A stretch of 64,000 nucleotides of DNA, from positions 50,057,001 to 50,121,000 of the forward strand of contig CM059582.1 of NCBI GenBank assembly GCA_030407085.1. The letters are read 5' to 3'. Source of the stretch: Trichopria drosophilae (taxonomy: Eukaryota; Arthropoda; Insecta; Hymenoptera; Diapriidae). This document shows, one piece after another, positions 22,007-34,500 of this stretch; positions within the stretch are counted from its first letter, which is position 1, and every line of letters begins with the position of its first letter. A program made the translations under genes and the position numbers. The notes below the pieces were generated by a model. It worked only from the letters and a program-made list of their open reading frames with translations, did no database searches and was not told the DNA's origin.

Positions 22007-23581
22007 TACACGGTAAAATAATCGATATTTGTTTGAGACAATATAAAATTACGAATTGCAAACTGCGCCGTCTTCAACCCATCATTTTGTTTTTTGAAAA
22101 AAGTCCCATGAGAAAATATAGAGCTTAGCAAAAATATATGATTAGTTAACATTAGATTAACATAATATTCAAAAAATCACAATTACTAGAATCTTATTTT
22201 TCATTAATTGAATTTTAAACCGTTTTCTTTTTGAACTTTTAATAAATTCTGATTTATACTAAGTTCACTTAGTCGTTAATATTTTTGTTCTTATAATAAT
22301 CATTATACAAAAGTCAGTTCACAGTCACTTACCTGTTTGCGTTTACATAGTCACTATAAATTATTTTTCTTCTTACTAAGTATAATTATACTTACAATAT
22401 TTTTTAAACAATTTTTTATTTTATGATTTTTTCTTTCATTTTTATAATAATTATAATAGAATATTCTTAAATTATATTAATTTTATGCTAATTTTTTATT
22501 TAAACGGAATTTAAATTACCTTTCTAACATTTCAATATTATATAATATTAACAAAAAATTGTTTTTCCTTTCTTCCTTTTTTGTTTGTTTTCTTTATATT
22601 TTTTTAACTTTATTGCATCAATTCATTTTTCATTTTATTCATTTTTGCATAAAAAACTTTTGTACTATTTAATTTTTTCATATAATTTGTGCCATGTTTA
22701 TTTTATTACCTTATTATTTATAATTTTAGATTAAATATATTCTAAAAAGTACCAAATTCCCGGTCGAAACGTTAACTTTTGGGTTTTTTGTTTACTTGAC
22801 CCTGTTCTCAATACTTATGATATCCAAAAATAATTTTGTTAAGAAAAACCTTTTTTATCTTACAAAATCTCAAAACACAGAAAATAAGAGTTACTATAAT
22901 TTTATATGATTAGTTAGTTTATTTTTACCTCATGCTTAAGGAATAATATCCCATAATATATGATTATTACTTTTTACAACGATCAGCATTACCCTTTTCA
23001 ATGTTAAAAATAGCGATTCTTGCAAGTAAAAGTCGCAAAATGATATTACTGACGAGAGACAGCACTGCAGTACAAAAATAATTTTTTAAACAACTTTTCT
23101 TAATGACTCAAATTTTCTTCTTTTCGACAGTTAAGAATTTTTTAAAAATGAAACAATTTTAACGAGTGGATTGAAGGATAATAAGGATAAGAAATTAAAC
23201 ACTTTCGTACAAAAACATTGATTGTATAATATATTTGACTGGGTATATATATGTATATCTATATATAATATACTTATATATACAATATACATATATATAA
23301 TATACATATATATAAAGTTCTTAACTAGTTGTTCGCTCCTTATTAAATGCTAAATATAAATTATGTAATCTACAAATTTCTCGAGTGGCGAACCTCTATA
23401 ACCGTATCGTTTTAAATGAAATTATCAAAATCGTACAAATTTCCAAGGCTTGTCAGTCTTTTTAAATCACACATTAAATTTGTTGCTACATCAAGTAGCA
23501 GATACGCGTTATAAATTCACTGTATACTAAAAACTGACAATTTTTATTTTTATTTTTTTCAAAATATTCTTTAAAAACCTA
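22007..23581. other. AT-rich intergenic DNA with a TA-rich microsatellite
   Basis: Largely unstructured AT-rich DNA. 23241-23318 is an imperfect (TA)n / TATATG microsatellite. A GGTCGAAACGTT at about 22770 resembles the 3' strand of hammerhead-like repeats but lacks the partner motif. Confidence 0.45.
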
Positions 23582-23782
23582 GGGTGCAAGTCGAAAAACC
23601 GACAAATCAAAAAGCCGACAGGTGAAAAAAACCGACAGTCAAAAAGTCGACAGGTGAGAAAAACCGACAATCGAAAAGCTGAAGACAAAAAACCGACAGT
23701 TCAAAAAATAAGTGTCCGTTTATTGATGGGTCTATATTTTTATGTTTTGGCTTTTTGACTGTCGGTTTTTCGACCAGTACCC
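23582..23782. mobile_element. Short inverted-repeat element, CCGACAG word, copy 1
   Basis: The ends GGGTGCAAGTCGAAAAACC and GGTTTTTCGACCAGTACCC are inverted repeats. The interior repeats AAAAACCGACAGTCAAAAAG, CCGACAGGTGA and related words in the same direction on the left and inverted on the right. It belongs to the same family as the copy at 24316-24477. Confidence 0.6.
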
Positions 23783-24315
23783 AAAAGATATAGAAGATAA
23801 AAATGGTATAAAAATCTATTTTTAATGGGATTATACACTTGACATGTTCGAGATCGGCTACAGAGGTACGCGAATCTGTACATAGAAAAGTATGACGCTC
23901 GATTTTTTAATTATCTCTTCCGGTTTGGAGCCGCGTTTGAATAAAGTTCTTCTGCAATAGCATTGTTCCTATCTACTCCGAATTCGCATATACATATACA
24001 TATATTTTTATATAATATATTATATATATAAAAAAAGTAATTATAAAAGTATCATACACGCTCCTCTTTAATTACACCGTAGAATCATCAAATCGCCGCA
24101 TTTTTTCCATAATATGTTATCTATACATACTCAACGTAGAAAATCGTATAAATTTACACACATATGCTGAAAGCTCCCTCTTTTTCTCGTGACATCGATT
24201 GCGTTCAAGGGCGTGAAATTCGAAAAACGTAAACATTAACAATCGAAGACACGTCGCAGAAAGTTTCTCGATAGAACGACAAACGATGTATTCAAATTCT
24301 CACTTGACAAAATTG

Positions 24316-24477
24316 GTGCAGGTCAAAAAACCGAAAAAACAAAAAGCCGATAGGTTAGAAACTGACAGTCAAAAAGCCGATACATAAAAAAATACAAATC
24401 GATAATCGAATAGTAATTTTTTGAAGCGTCGGCTTTTTTACTGTCAGCTTTTTCTTTGTCGGTTTTTCGACCCGCAC
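24316..24477. mobile_element. Short inverted-repeat element, CCGACAG word, copy 2
   Basis: The ends GTGCAGGTCAAAAAACCG and CGGTTTTTCGACCCGCAC are inverted. The interior carries AAAAAGCCGATAGG, CTGACAGTCAAAAAGCC and their complements. CACTTGACA flanks the region on both sides (24301 and 24474), possibly a target duplication, but it does not abut the inverted ends on the left. Confidence 0.6.
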
Positions 24478-25084
24478 TTGACATAATATTTGATCCGACG
24501 AGGTTATAAATACTTAGCGTTTCGTTCATGTATGGTTGCATTTGGTAGTTCATTCTATATTTATTTATGACATTTATGAGTTATGAAGTACATTGTCTCC
24601 AGAGAAGTACAGATTTCTATTATTATTTCACTTCCAGAGGTCACTATTGTAGTAATGTTCAATAAAGTCGATTGAAAAATCCTTTTGATTTTTTAATTGT
24701 GTAACAATTAAATTCGTTACTGATTTTTCTTTTTGTATACGAAGAAATACCAGAATATTTTCGTACTTTTTTAAAATCCAACATTTCTATAAACATTTTT
24801 TTTTGTAATAATCATTGCATAAGATGTCTGAACTACTTTGTGATAAAATATGTCAGACAATTTTATCTGTGCATTTTTTAGTATTGAAATTAATGAAAAC
24901 AAAAAGTTAAAAAATTTAAATGTATGTTTTTTTAAATTTTTTATTGTGTTGATCACAAAAATCATTTGTTTTTATAACTTTGTATTTTGTGTCAAAAAAG
25001 TATGTAAAAATACCCAAGCATATTTGAGGTAAAATTAATTTTTAATGTAATTGAGAAAAACTATATGATTATTTAAACAAAAAT

Positions 25085-26650
25085 ATGGATTTTTCAAATG
25101 TTCTTTTAGAATTTTAAATGTACAAATTAACATTTTTAAAATAAAGATGAAAGAGTTCAAAATCAAACACGAAAGCTGTTGGCAACTATCATTTTTTATT
25201 TAAAACTGATTTTTTTTTTTTTCGAGAACAAATTTTTGAAATTTTATTATAATTTAAAAATCCCAAAATATTAAAAAATTCTTTAGAAAAGTCTGACATT
25301 AATAACAAATTCTCAGTATTCTATATTTAAATTTTTTAAAAACAAATATTTTCTTCTGAACAATGACTGAAAATTCCTCAGATTTTTCGTGTTTATGTCG
25401 GCCATTTTGGATAATTTCACTTGTACACATTTTCAAGTCCCGAGGACGTTTTATTTCAAAACATAATCCTGAAATTACACCAAAAGGCAATATAAAAATT
25501 AAATAAATACATTTTTTAAAGTGTAGTGAAATTTTTCATGGGCAATTTTGCTACAAATTTAATAAAAGATTCTGAAATTTTGAATCTTAGATAATTTTAC
25601 GTCCGGCACAAAAACTGTTGGAGTCAAATTTAATTCCAAAGTAGTAAAAGTCGAATGGTTGCACCAGGAGTAAATTTGTAATCTTTTGGAGTAATTAATA
25701 TACTTATCCCATTAACTTCCAAGCTCATTTTCAAAGCTCCCTTAGCAAATCGAAAAATGAAAAAAATATCATAATAAAACCAACTTACTTTACTAATTTT
25801 GGATATCCTCTATCGTTTTATGGGGTCAAAATTACGATTCTAAAATAAAGATGAAAGACACCAAAATTAAACACGAAAAAAGCTGTAGACAACTACCATT
25901 TTTTTTATTTAAAACTGATTTTTTTCGAGAACAAATTTTTGAAATTTTATCATAATTTAAAAAAATCCCAAATATTGACAGTCTTTAGAAAAGTTTCACA
26001 TTATTGGAAAATTCTCAGTATTCTGTATTTATGTTAAGATTTTTTCTGCGGCAAAATTTTTTCCTTACATTTTCTTGTAAACAGTGACTGAAAATAAAAA
26101 ATGTTGCTGCAGATAAAATCTTAACATAAACACAGAATACTGAGAATTTTTCATTAATGTCAGACTTTTCTAAAGTCTTTGTCAATATTTTGGGATTTTT
26201 TAAAATTATGATAAAATTTCAAAAATTTGTTCTCGAAAAAAAATCAGTTTTAATTAAAAAAAAATGGTAGTTGCCAATAGTTTTTTTCTTGTTTGATCGC
26301 CATTTTGGATTCTTTTATCTTTATTTTTGAAATGTTAATTTGTACATTTAAAATTCGAAAAGAACATTTGAAAAATCCATATTTTTTTGTAAAGTAAGTT
26401 TTACAGATGAAACCATCCAAAACGGCCGACATAAACACGAAAAATCTGAGGAATTTTCAGTCATTGTTCATAAGAAAATGTTAGGAAAAAATTTTGCTGC
26501 AGAAAAAAATTTTAACATAAATACAGAATACTGAACATTTTTCATTAGTGTCAGACTTATTTCTAAAGACTTTGTCAATATTTTGTACATTTAAAATTCC
26601 AAAAGAACATTTGAGAAATCCATACTTTTTTGTAAAGTTTTGGTTTCATT
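25085..26650. repeat. Foldback repeat cluster with near-palindromic core
   Basis: A module of about 300 bases (GAACAAATTTTTGAAATTTTA, ...CTCAGTATTCTG) is present forward at 25130-25410, forward again at 25840-26095, and reversed at 26105-26470. Copies two and three form a near-palindrome centred near 26095 with arms of about 250 bases. The outer parts share GGCCATTTTGGAT and complements. A non-coding foldback transposon is likely. Confidence 0.55.
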
Positions 26651-26657
26651 CTCTGTC

Positions 26658-26751
26658 AACACGGAAAGTAACAGTTCATTTAATAATTGCGTAACGGTTA
26701 CATTGTTACATAAATGTTACATATTTGTTACACAACTGTTACTTTTGTGTT
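26658..26751. mobile_element. 94-bp inverted-repeat element built from GTTACA
   Basis: The ends AACACGGAAAGTAACAG and CTGTTACTTTTGTGTT are inverted repeats with few mismatches. The interior is GTTACATTGTTACATAAATG and further TGTTACA units. It is the smallest member of the word-repeat group, and its ACACGGAAA end resembles the ends of the blocks at 9.85 and 21.09 kb. Confidence 0.5.
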
Positions 26752-26844
26752 TGCAGGGTTATGATATTTTCAGTTTTCGATTTGCTAGACAGCTTTGAAA
26801 ATAAGCTAAAAATCTCGTCATTTTTAATGGGTTATTGTCGATGA

Positions 26845-27125
26845 TACAGTAGTCCTTCTCTTATTCTAATTTTTTCACTTCCTCTAATCTAATTTCATGC
26901 ATACAAACATAACCTAAAAAAACTCTTTTTGAAAACAAAAACATTTAACAATAAGTCAGTTCGGTTATCTGTCTAATAAATAATATTGTGTAAATTAACA
27001 TTGATGTAAAAACCCCTCACAAGATCCTAGAAAAGTGCAAACGTTTTTGGCGGCAAATTAGAATACGAGAAGGAGACGCCATCTTGCCTGTCTGGACAAA
27101 CTAGAATAAGAGAAGGGCTACTGTA
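26845..27125. mobile_element. pogo/Tigger-like MITE 1
   Basis: The edges TACAGTAGTCCTTCTCTTAT and its complement near 27104-27125 form inverted ends within TA sites. CAGTNG...CCTC-type ends with TA target sites are typical of pogo/Tigger elements. A subterminal CGCCATCTTG is shared with the neighbouring MITEs. Confidence 0.6.
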
Positions 27126-27948
27126 TTAACTATATTTACTTCAAAGGATTCAAAATCTACTCATCTTTATCACACGAAAGTTACAATGTTTAGTGCAGAT
27201 TTGGACAAAAAAATTTGTATGTATCACCTTTTTCAAACACAAAATACAACAAAACAATGATAAAATCAACAGTATTTCATACTAAAAGTAATTTTACTAA
27301 TTGAATACTTACCAAAGATTAAATAAAAATATATTGCATTAATTTACCATTTAGTTTCATTTTTGTAGGTTATGTTTTATTGTTTCATCATTTCTATTTA
27401 GATAATGGATATTTCTATAAAATAATTTATATCAATACTGTGTTTAGTTTAATTAAAACATAATAATAATCTATTAGACAATTTCTTCGTATCAAAAAGA
27501 AAAAACAGAGATAAATAAGTACGCATGATTTATTCAAAAGTCGAGTTTATTATTCAACATTACGATTAAACATTTCATCACGGACTGCAACTAAATTGAT
27601 CTCGTCAATAACTTCCTAACCTAAAAAAACTGTAAATCCGAAGATTTTCATCATTGTTTTTCGCAAAATGTTATTGACGAAATCATTTAAATGCCTCTTA
27701 ATAATGACCTAACGAAAGAATGGAGTTAGTGACATTGATAACACATCGTATTTACAAGTTCAATTTACACTGTTAAAAATATTCTAAATTATTTTTAACC
27801 GTGTAGTATCCGGAATCAGCAGCCTGTGATCGCTTGAAAAATGTTTTTAAGATACAAAAAAGTCTTAAATTTCACTCGTAAGATAAGTTATTAAAAATAG
27901 GCACAGTTGATAAAGATTAAAAAATAAACGATTTCAATCGTTTCGAAT
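27126..27948. other. AT-rich spacer between pogo-like MITEs
   Basis: No gene or bounded repeat was recognised in this stretch. Confidence 0.4.
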
Positions 27949-27950
27949 TA

Positions 27951-28212
27951 CAGTAGGCCCCGACCTAAGTTATATGTCTATCCGAATTTATAGAGTTGGT
28001 TTGTCCAAAGTTATATCACTCTCTTCCTCTCCTTCCCCCACCCACCACATTGTTTCGTTGAGCCACACTCGCTTCGCAACAGTCACACAGAATCACTCAT
28101 TGAACGGATATAAACAGAGTTACGGAAATGGGGACAGTGAGGGGTTATAACTTTGGACAAACTTCCGCCATTTTGAAAGAACCGACGGTATAACTTAGGA
28201 TGGGGACTACAG
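27951..28212. mobile_element. pogo/Tigger-like MITE 2
   Basis: TA-flanked. The left end is CAGTAGGCCCCGACCTAAG and the right end, read inward, is CTGTAGTCCCCATCCTAAG. CTAAGTTATA is conserved just inside both ends. It shares the subterminal CGCCATTTTG with the other members. Confidence 0.6.
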
Positions 28213-28517
28213 TAATATGATAGCAAAGTCAAATCATTTTCCAGATCCCTCCGATTTCTTTAAAAATCTCAAGTGTCAAATATTACCGGGATAAAAGAAA
28301 TGACTAGGTTATCTAAAAAAGTCCAATCATATTACTTGTTAGAAGATATATATTTACAAATTCAGTTTAAAAAGAAACATAACAGATTTATTGTTGGTTT
28401 TCACATCGTCAATCATAACAACGATTAATTTAGAAAAATGTCGATCAATGTAAAAAATTGTGAATTAAAGTCGTCACAAATTGTGAATTGGCAGTGGGAA
28501 TCGTATGAAATGAAATA

Positions 28518-29908
28518 CAGTGGTCCTCCCATAATTTTAACTTTCTTTCGTCCCTTATTTTAACTTCTTCCCCTCGTGAGTTCCCCCACCATTCGCCATT
28601 TGAAAGTGTTCAAAAGAGTGGGGATATGCGCTTGCGCATACAGGTGAAGAAAGACTCCACTATTCGCTTAGTGCATGACAACTGTCACGCCACTAGTGGC
28701 GAGGTTAGGAAGTTGATATTAATAAAAACATTCGTAAGTGTATAGGAGGAAACTGAAATATTTTTAGTCTTACATTCACCATATTTTTAATAAATTGTTG
28801 AACATATTTTTATGAAAGACGGACATTGGTTGGAACAGATCGAATTTTTCAACAATAAATAATTTGAACAATAGATTCATGAATTTGAATTGCACTATCG
28901 AATGAAGGTTACAATGGATATTGTCATCAGGGCAGGTTTTGCGTTGCCCTATTCAAAAAATCCATTTTCATTATGGACTTTCCATATGGATTCCACGTGG
29001 ATTGATGTGGATTCCATGTGGACTCGTCTGGATTTCATATGGATTTTCATGTGGATTTTCCACGTGTATTTTATGTGGAATTTATATGGATTCTTTATGT
29101 GTATTTCCATATGGGTTTTCCACATGAATTCCTTGTGGATTTCAGGTGTGGATTCCATATGGATATTTTATGTGGAGTTCCATACGGATTCTATGTGGAT
29201 TTTTGATGTGGATTCTATATAGATTTTCTCTACATACATTGTACGCTTTGTAGAAATCGTTGTTGTGTGGAAAATCCACATGAAATTCAATATCAAAAAT
29301 CCATGTGGAATCCATATGAAAAAATCCATATGGAATCCATACGAATCCACATGGAATCCACATCAATCCACGTGGAATCCATATTGAAAATCCATATGGA
29401 ATCTACATGGATTTTTTCAATAGGGTGATAACACATTCAATTGATTTTAATTCATTCTGTTCCCGGAGAATTTCTGGGAGTATTTGGGCAATTAACCACT
29501 TTGCAAATTACGGTTATGATTCACGTCGGTATGTATAGCAGGTACAACGAAAAGCACGTAAACATTTGAACAAAGTAAAATTATACATACTGTTATATAT
29601 AGTTTAATAAAACTCCAAGAATTTTATATGCTTTGAAATTACCTTCTAAATATCCAAAATCGAGAAATAAAAATGTGACATTCGATGTAACAGCTGTGTT
29701 TTCATTAATATCAACTTTCATATTCCGCCGCATCGAGCGCTGGCGTTGATTGTCATATCCCTTCCAAAGTCACGTACTAAGCGAATATCTCCTCTCTGTT
29801 TTTATTCTCTCATACTGCCAGTGGTGAGGATGAGGGGAAGCGGTAAAATAAGGGAAGAAGCCGCCATTTTCCTTGACTCGAAAACTTAAAATAAGGGGAG
29901 AGCCACTG
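28518..29908. mobile_element. pogo/Tigger-like MITE 3, interrupted by a nested element
   Basis: TA-flanked. The left end is CAGTGGTCCTCCCATAATTT and the right end, read inward, is CAGTGGCTCTCCCCTTATTT. A 479-base word-repeat element at 28947-29425 sits inside it, so the unit was about 0.9 kb before that insertion. Subterminal CCGCCATTTTCC is present at the right. Confidence 0.6.
28947..29425. mobile_element. Nested inverted-repeat element built from TGGATTCCATATGG
   Basis: The ends CCCTATTCAAAAAATCCAT and ATGGATTTTTTCAATAGGG are a near-perfect 19-bp inverted pair. Almost the whole interior is variants of TGGATTCCATATGGA, CCACGTGGATT and CCATGTGGA in both orientations. The resulting peptides full of W-I-F-M-D in several frames are artefacts of the word. 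It is nested inside pogo-like MITE 3. Confidence 0.65.
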
Positions 29909-30204
29909 TACTGGCTATTTTATAAAACGAAATGACATTGTAGACGGACTGTTTTCACTTACGTAACTACTGTACATCCTAACCTATTCGGAAAAGTCCG
30001 TCACAAAAGTCACATTTACACGAAGTTAATGACGACGAGATGGTACATGAATATGAATCGCAAATTATTCATTATCAGTCGTAAGATAGTCGACAGGACT
30101 GCTGTTTCTTATTTAATAAATAATAAGCACACTTTGAAACATTTCAGTACATAAAAACGTTCAAACTATTTTAATGAAGAAAAATTAAAGGAAGAAAGGC
30201 AGTA

Positions 30205-30355
30205 CAGTAGGACCTCTCTTATTCTAATTTTCCCCTTACCCCCACTTACTTTGCTTGCGAGCTTGTGATTCGTGGACAATATTTTTCGTTGAATTTTACT
30301 GTGATAGTGGGAGAAGACTTGTGGGGGAACGATTAGAATAAGAGAGGTCCTACTG
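30205..30355. mobile_element. pogo/Tigger-like MITE 4
   Basis: A 151-base element flanked by TA. The left end CAGTAGGACCTCTCTTATTC and its complement at the right are essentially perfect over about 24 bases. The terminal sequence is close to that of MITE 1. Confidence 0.7.
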
Positions 30356-30589
30356 TAAGTGTATTTTTTTAATATTTCATTGTTTACTATTTACAACGTT
30401 TCTCTCAGTATGACAGTCCTGTCGATCCGGAGATTCAAATCGTCAGAAATATTAAGGAATCGTAAGAATGAAAACGTTTAATAAATATTGAATGATTATT
30501 AAAAATTATTTTACAAATTCAAACATTGGTAAATGAATTTTTCTTTCTAAACGAGTTAAATTTCGACTAACTCGAAAACATTCTCAAAG

Positions 30590-30595
30590 TTTATT
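30590..30595 (-). terminator. Likely polyadenylation signal of Ror
   Basis: TTTATT on the plus strand reads AATAAA on the coding strand, about 258 bases after the stop codon. It is the nearest canonical hexamer seen downstream. Confidence 0.4.
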
Positions 30596-30852
30596 CGCCC
30601 AAATATTCATCCGCATAGAAATTGCAAAATATTTTACAAACCCATTATCAGTACTTTTAGTCGATGACATATTTAAAGCAATAAATATTTAGGCGAATGA
30701 AAAAAAAATTGTCGAATCGGTATTTCGCTACCGATTGCACAAGTTCGTAAGGACTGCGGCGTCCTTCAAGATGGGAACCCGATCAAACGCGTCGATAATG
30801 TACCGATTTGTCGCTGTCGTCTCGAGTTTCCCTTACGCGACACCTAGAAGGA

Positions 30853-31551
30853 TCATTGTTTCGTCACCCTGGTTTCGATGAGTACTTTGCTGGGATCGGG
30901 TAACCTAACGACCAATTGTGCACCGTTTTGTAGCGGCCTTGAGCCGTTCATAGGTAGATTATTTTTCACCACCGACTGAGGAATCGCGGGTAACACTTTT
31001 TTAGCCCCGCTCAACTTCGGCGAACAACACTGTTTCTCTTCGAAATCATTTAAACCCAAATTCGGTGTTTGATTGGGATAAACTTGAGATTTCATCTGCG
31101 TGACATCTCCGAAGGAACATATCGACCTCTGCTCCGGTATGCAGTTGGGATTTTGAAAGTTTGGCGGTAACATCTGAATACCTGTGTTTTGATCGTTGAG
31201 CGCGCAGACCAATTGATCTCCGTTCACTTTAATTAGCTGATCTTTCTTCTGATCGTTCTTGAATGTTGGTGCTGAGAGTTGCGTCGAGTTCGTTTTGTTC
31301 GTACTCTTGTGGCTGCTACCCGAGTAACTGGTTATTGATTCGTTGCAGAAATCACTCAGATACGTTTGATTCATGTACCAGTTGTGAAGTCGATGATGAA
31401 TTTCGGGAAATTGTGGCCGACGATTGGCAACTTCGTGCCAACATTCGATCATTAGGCTGTAGATCATTGTTGGACAGTCTTCGGGACATGGCAGTAACTG
31501 TCGAGATCGAATCATGTCGATCACTTCGGGATTGTTATATCCGTAATACGG
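30853..31551 (-). CDS. Ror: Ror exon 10 (kinase C-lobe end and cytoplasmic tail)
   Basis: Starts [20 protein letters not shown], continues to [20 protein letters not shown] and [15 protein letters not shown] (kinase end), then a tail of about 160 residues rich in Asn, Gln, Ser and Pro with no recognised domain. The stop TGA is at 30855-30853. Confidence 0.93.
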   Translation of the reverse strand, partial: PYYGYNNPEVIDMIRSRQLLPCPEDCPTMIYSLMIECWHEVANRRPQFPEIHHRLHNWYMNQTYLSDFCNESITSYSGSSHKSTNKTNSTQLSAPTFKNDQKKDQLIKVNGDQLVCALNDQNTGIQMLPPNFQNPNCIPEQRSICSFGDVTQMKSQVYPNQTPNLGLNDFEEKQCCSPKLSGAKKVLPAIPQSVVKNNLPMNGSRPLQNGAQLVVRLPDPSKVLIETRVTKQ

Positions 31552-34500
31552 CTGAAAGTAAATAAAAACATTCGGATTTTTAAATAAAAAGTTATTTAAT
31601 TGTTTACTTTTTCTTAAAAATAATTTTAATGCTAGAATTAACTCACCTGTAAACCGAAACTATAAATTTCCCATAATACGACACCAAAACTCCAAACGTC
31701 TGATTCAGTAGTGAATTTTCCATAGAATATAGATTCCGGTGGCATCCATCGAACCGGAAGTAAACTCTTCGACTGTACCCTGTAGTAATCGCTACTATAT
31801 ATGTCCCGAGAGAGACCAAAGTCTGAAATTTTCACCGTCAAGTTATCACCCACCAAACAATTTCTAGCGGCCAAATCCCTATGCACGTAATGATGACTCG
31901 CCAGATATTCCATTCCTGCAAAAAAAGTTAAAATGTAAACTTCCACATAATTTTTATAAAATATTCAAACTTACCCGAAGCAATTTGCAGAGCAATATGC
32001 AAAAATTCCGGTTGTTCGAGAACTTTTCCATTGCCGTTGTTGAGGGGTACATCGGATCTTGGCGAGTGACATATTAAAAATTCGTGTAAATCTCCTTGAG
32101 TCATGTATTCAAAGAGCATACACATTGGTTCTCCGTTAAGAATTACTCCGAGCAAGCAAATAATGTTTGGATGTCTCAAGTCAGTCATGAGATCAACTTC
32201 ACGTTTAAAATCACTCTGAGTCTTTGGACTCGCGTTTTCTTTTAAAGTTTTAACTGCTACGAAAATAGGCTCTTCGGATTTGTTACCTGTACGCAGTTCA
32301 CCTTTATAAACTTTTCCTGTAAACAAAGTTACCAGTTTTTTTATGTATCGATGCGTTTTTTTAATGGGCATATCTCTAGAACTTTTAAATTTTTGTTAAA
32401 ACTAATTCTGTTGTCTTCGGTATTGTCCAGATAATAGAAAATAACTTATTATTACCCCTTATTAACCCATCTACAAACGAGTTTCATTCCACAAAAGCGG
32501 TTTTCGAATGAATACATGTTTCCTATGGCTAGATTTTAGTTTGCTTTGGTACATTAGGGTTTTAGGAGTCACTGATTACGAATCTAAAGTTAAAATTTCA
32601 ATATTCCAAATGGCGGATCTAATATGGCGGACTAATTGTTTCAAAATTATTGTATTTTCATAAAAATTGATATCTGAGGAGTTTTTGAGGTCGCTGATTA
32701 AGAATCTGAAGTTTAAATTAAAAAATTGAATCATTTCTTAGCGAAGATTGTTTTCTAGCAAGAATGTCAAATTTTACGTGCACTTTACGAACACTGGTGA
32801 TGAAAATTATACTTTTTGTTCTTTTTAAATGTCATTTCTCAACATTTTTGGGGTTACAAATTCTTTAATTTTTCTCTGTTACTTTCATAAGTGAAAATTT
32901 CCTTTTTGTTTAGGGTTGTTGACTAAAAATTAGAAAACAAAATTGGATAATCCATTTGTACCAATAGTAAGAATAAAAAAAATCAATAAGGCTAATATTA
33001 AGAAATTATTTAATTGTTGTTAAACTGATTGTAATTCATTTTATTCGAAAAGTACAAACAAGGAAAGAAACAAGTTTGACAACTTAAAAATTAATTAACA
33101 TATAAAAATGCCCTTTGAGCCGTACATTGAAATAAACGACAATTAAGATTTCCAATCATTTAAATATATGGGTGATTTTCAAGAAACTGTGTTATTTTAA
33201 TTTTTTGATAATTTTAATGATAATTCGAATAGAAAAGAATAAATGGGTGATTCTCCGGCAACAGGGCATTTTCGCGTCTTTACGTTATATCTTACAAAAA
33301 CTTTGACAATAAATTATTAAATTTCGATAGAAATGTTAAATAAATATCCCTGGCCCATGTTAATTTGAAAAAATAATACTTTTGTTACAAAAAACTGGTG
33401 TAAAATGACATTTAAAGACTAAAAGTAGCATTTTTGATATGTCCAAACCTCTAAGTTCAAAACTTTAAAATATTAGCGCTATTAAGAAACCGAATTATTT
33501 TAATTTATTCAAATAATATTTCTATAGCTCAAACTGTACAATTTCTCTCTGTATAATATTTAATTAAATCAATATATATACTTATAATTATTGAAATATT
33601 AATGTCTTAAGAAATTTCTATGAGGTAACGACAATGCGTAAACTGGTATAAATGAACTGGAAATAATTAACTTTTTTACTAAAACTTATGAGAAAATCAA
33701 AGAAAAAACACTACACTTTACTAATCCTCCATAGAAAATTGAAAAGAGAACATATTTACCTCATGAACAAGTAAAAACTGTATAAAAATACCACGTATTT
33801 TTATTAAATTAATTGTCGTCACCCGTCTTAATTTTGGTATTTTGATACAAACAGCAATTCAAAAACGATGAAAACTTAAAGATTAAAGGAATAAACGTTA
33901 TTATTGTTTAAAATATGTAAAATTGGATTTTTTAAAAAATTTTCATTGTTGTCACCTTCATTGTCGTTACCAAACATTTGGCGTATCAGGTAGGAAACAA
34001 GAACAAAGTGTAACCCGTAGCAGAAAATATTTTTCAAATCATAAATAACATTTATATTTCTCTTCCTCTTAGACATTTATTTAAATATAATTTAAAAAAC
34101 CACAAAATTAAACTTTATATTTGTTACAACGTTATGAATCAAGTTTATTATGAAATAATATTATTTATTAAAATTATGAATATAATATTATCATTGTAGT
34201 TACTAACCAACGACACATTAACTTTAATAAATTTATTTTGTCTAAAACTTCTTCAAAAATTCATGTGTTTTTCTTAATTTTTTAATTATTACTTAATAAA
34301 TAATTTTCATTTATGCACTAAATCAGATATGTACATTATGTTTTTGACTCTTTAGAGTTATTTTTTTCAAGTTTTTAACAAGCAATTGTTGGTTTATATA
34401 GCCGTATGAAAATGCGTCATAATAAAAGTCTTCCTCTTTCCTTTAAAATAATTTTGTAGCGTGACTACTTTAAGAATAACTTAACTTGGTGCTAATAAGC

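Noticed and set aside
22763..22776. GGTCGAAACGTT as a second hammerhead ribozyme
   Set aside because: No CUGANGA strand or stem II was found upstream, so only the 3' motif is present.
24301..24482. A hAT insertion with CACTTGACA as 8-9-base target duplication
   Set aside because: The left duplicate is separated from the inverted end by extra bases, so the duplication does not abut the element cleanly.
28890..29366. Several overlapping open frames encoding Trp/Ile/Asp/Phe-rich peptides on both strands
   Set aside because: They arise from the TGGATTCCATATGG word of a non-coding inverted-repeat element and lack any domain, start context or splice support.
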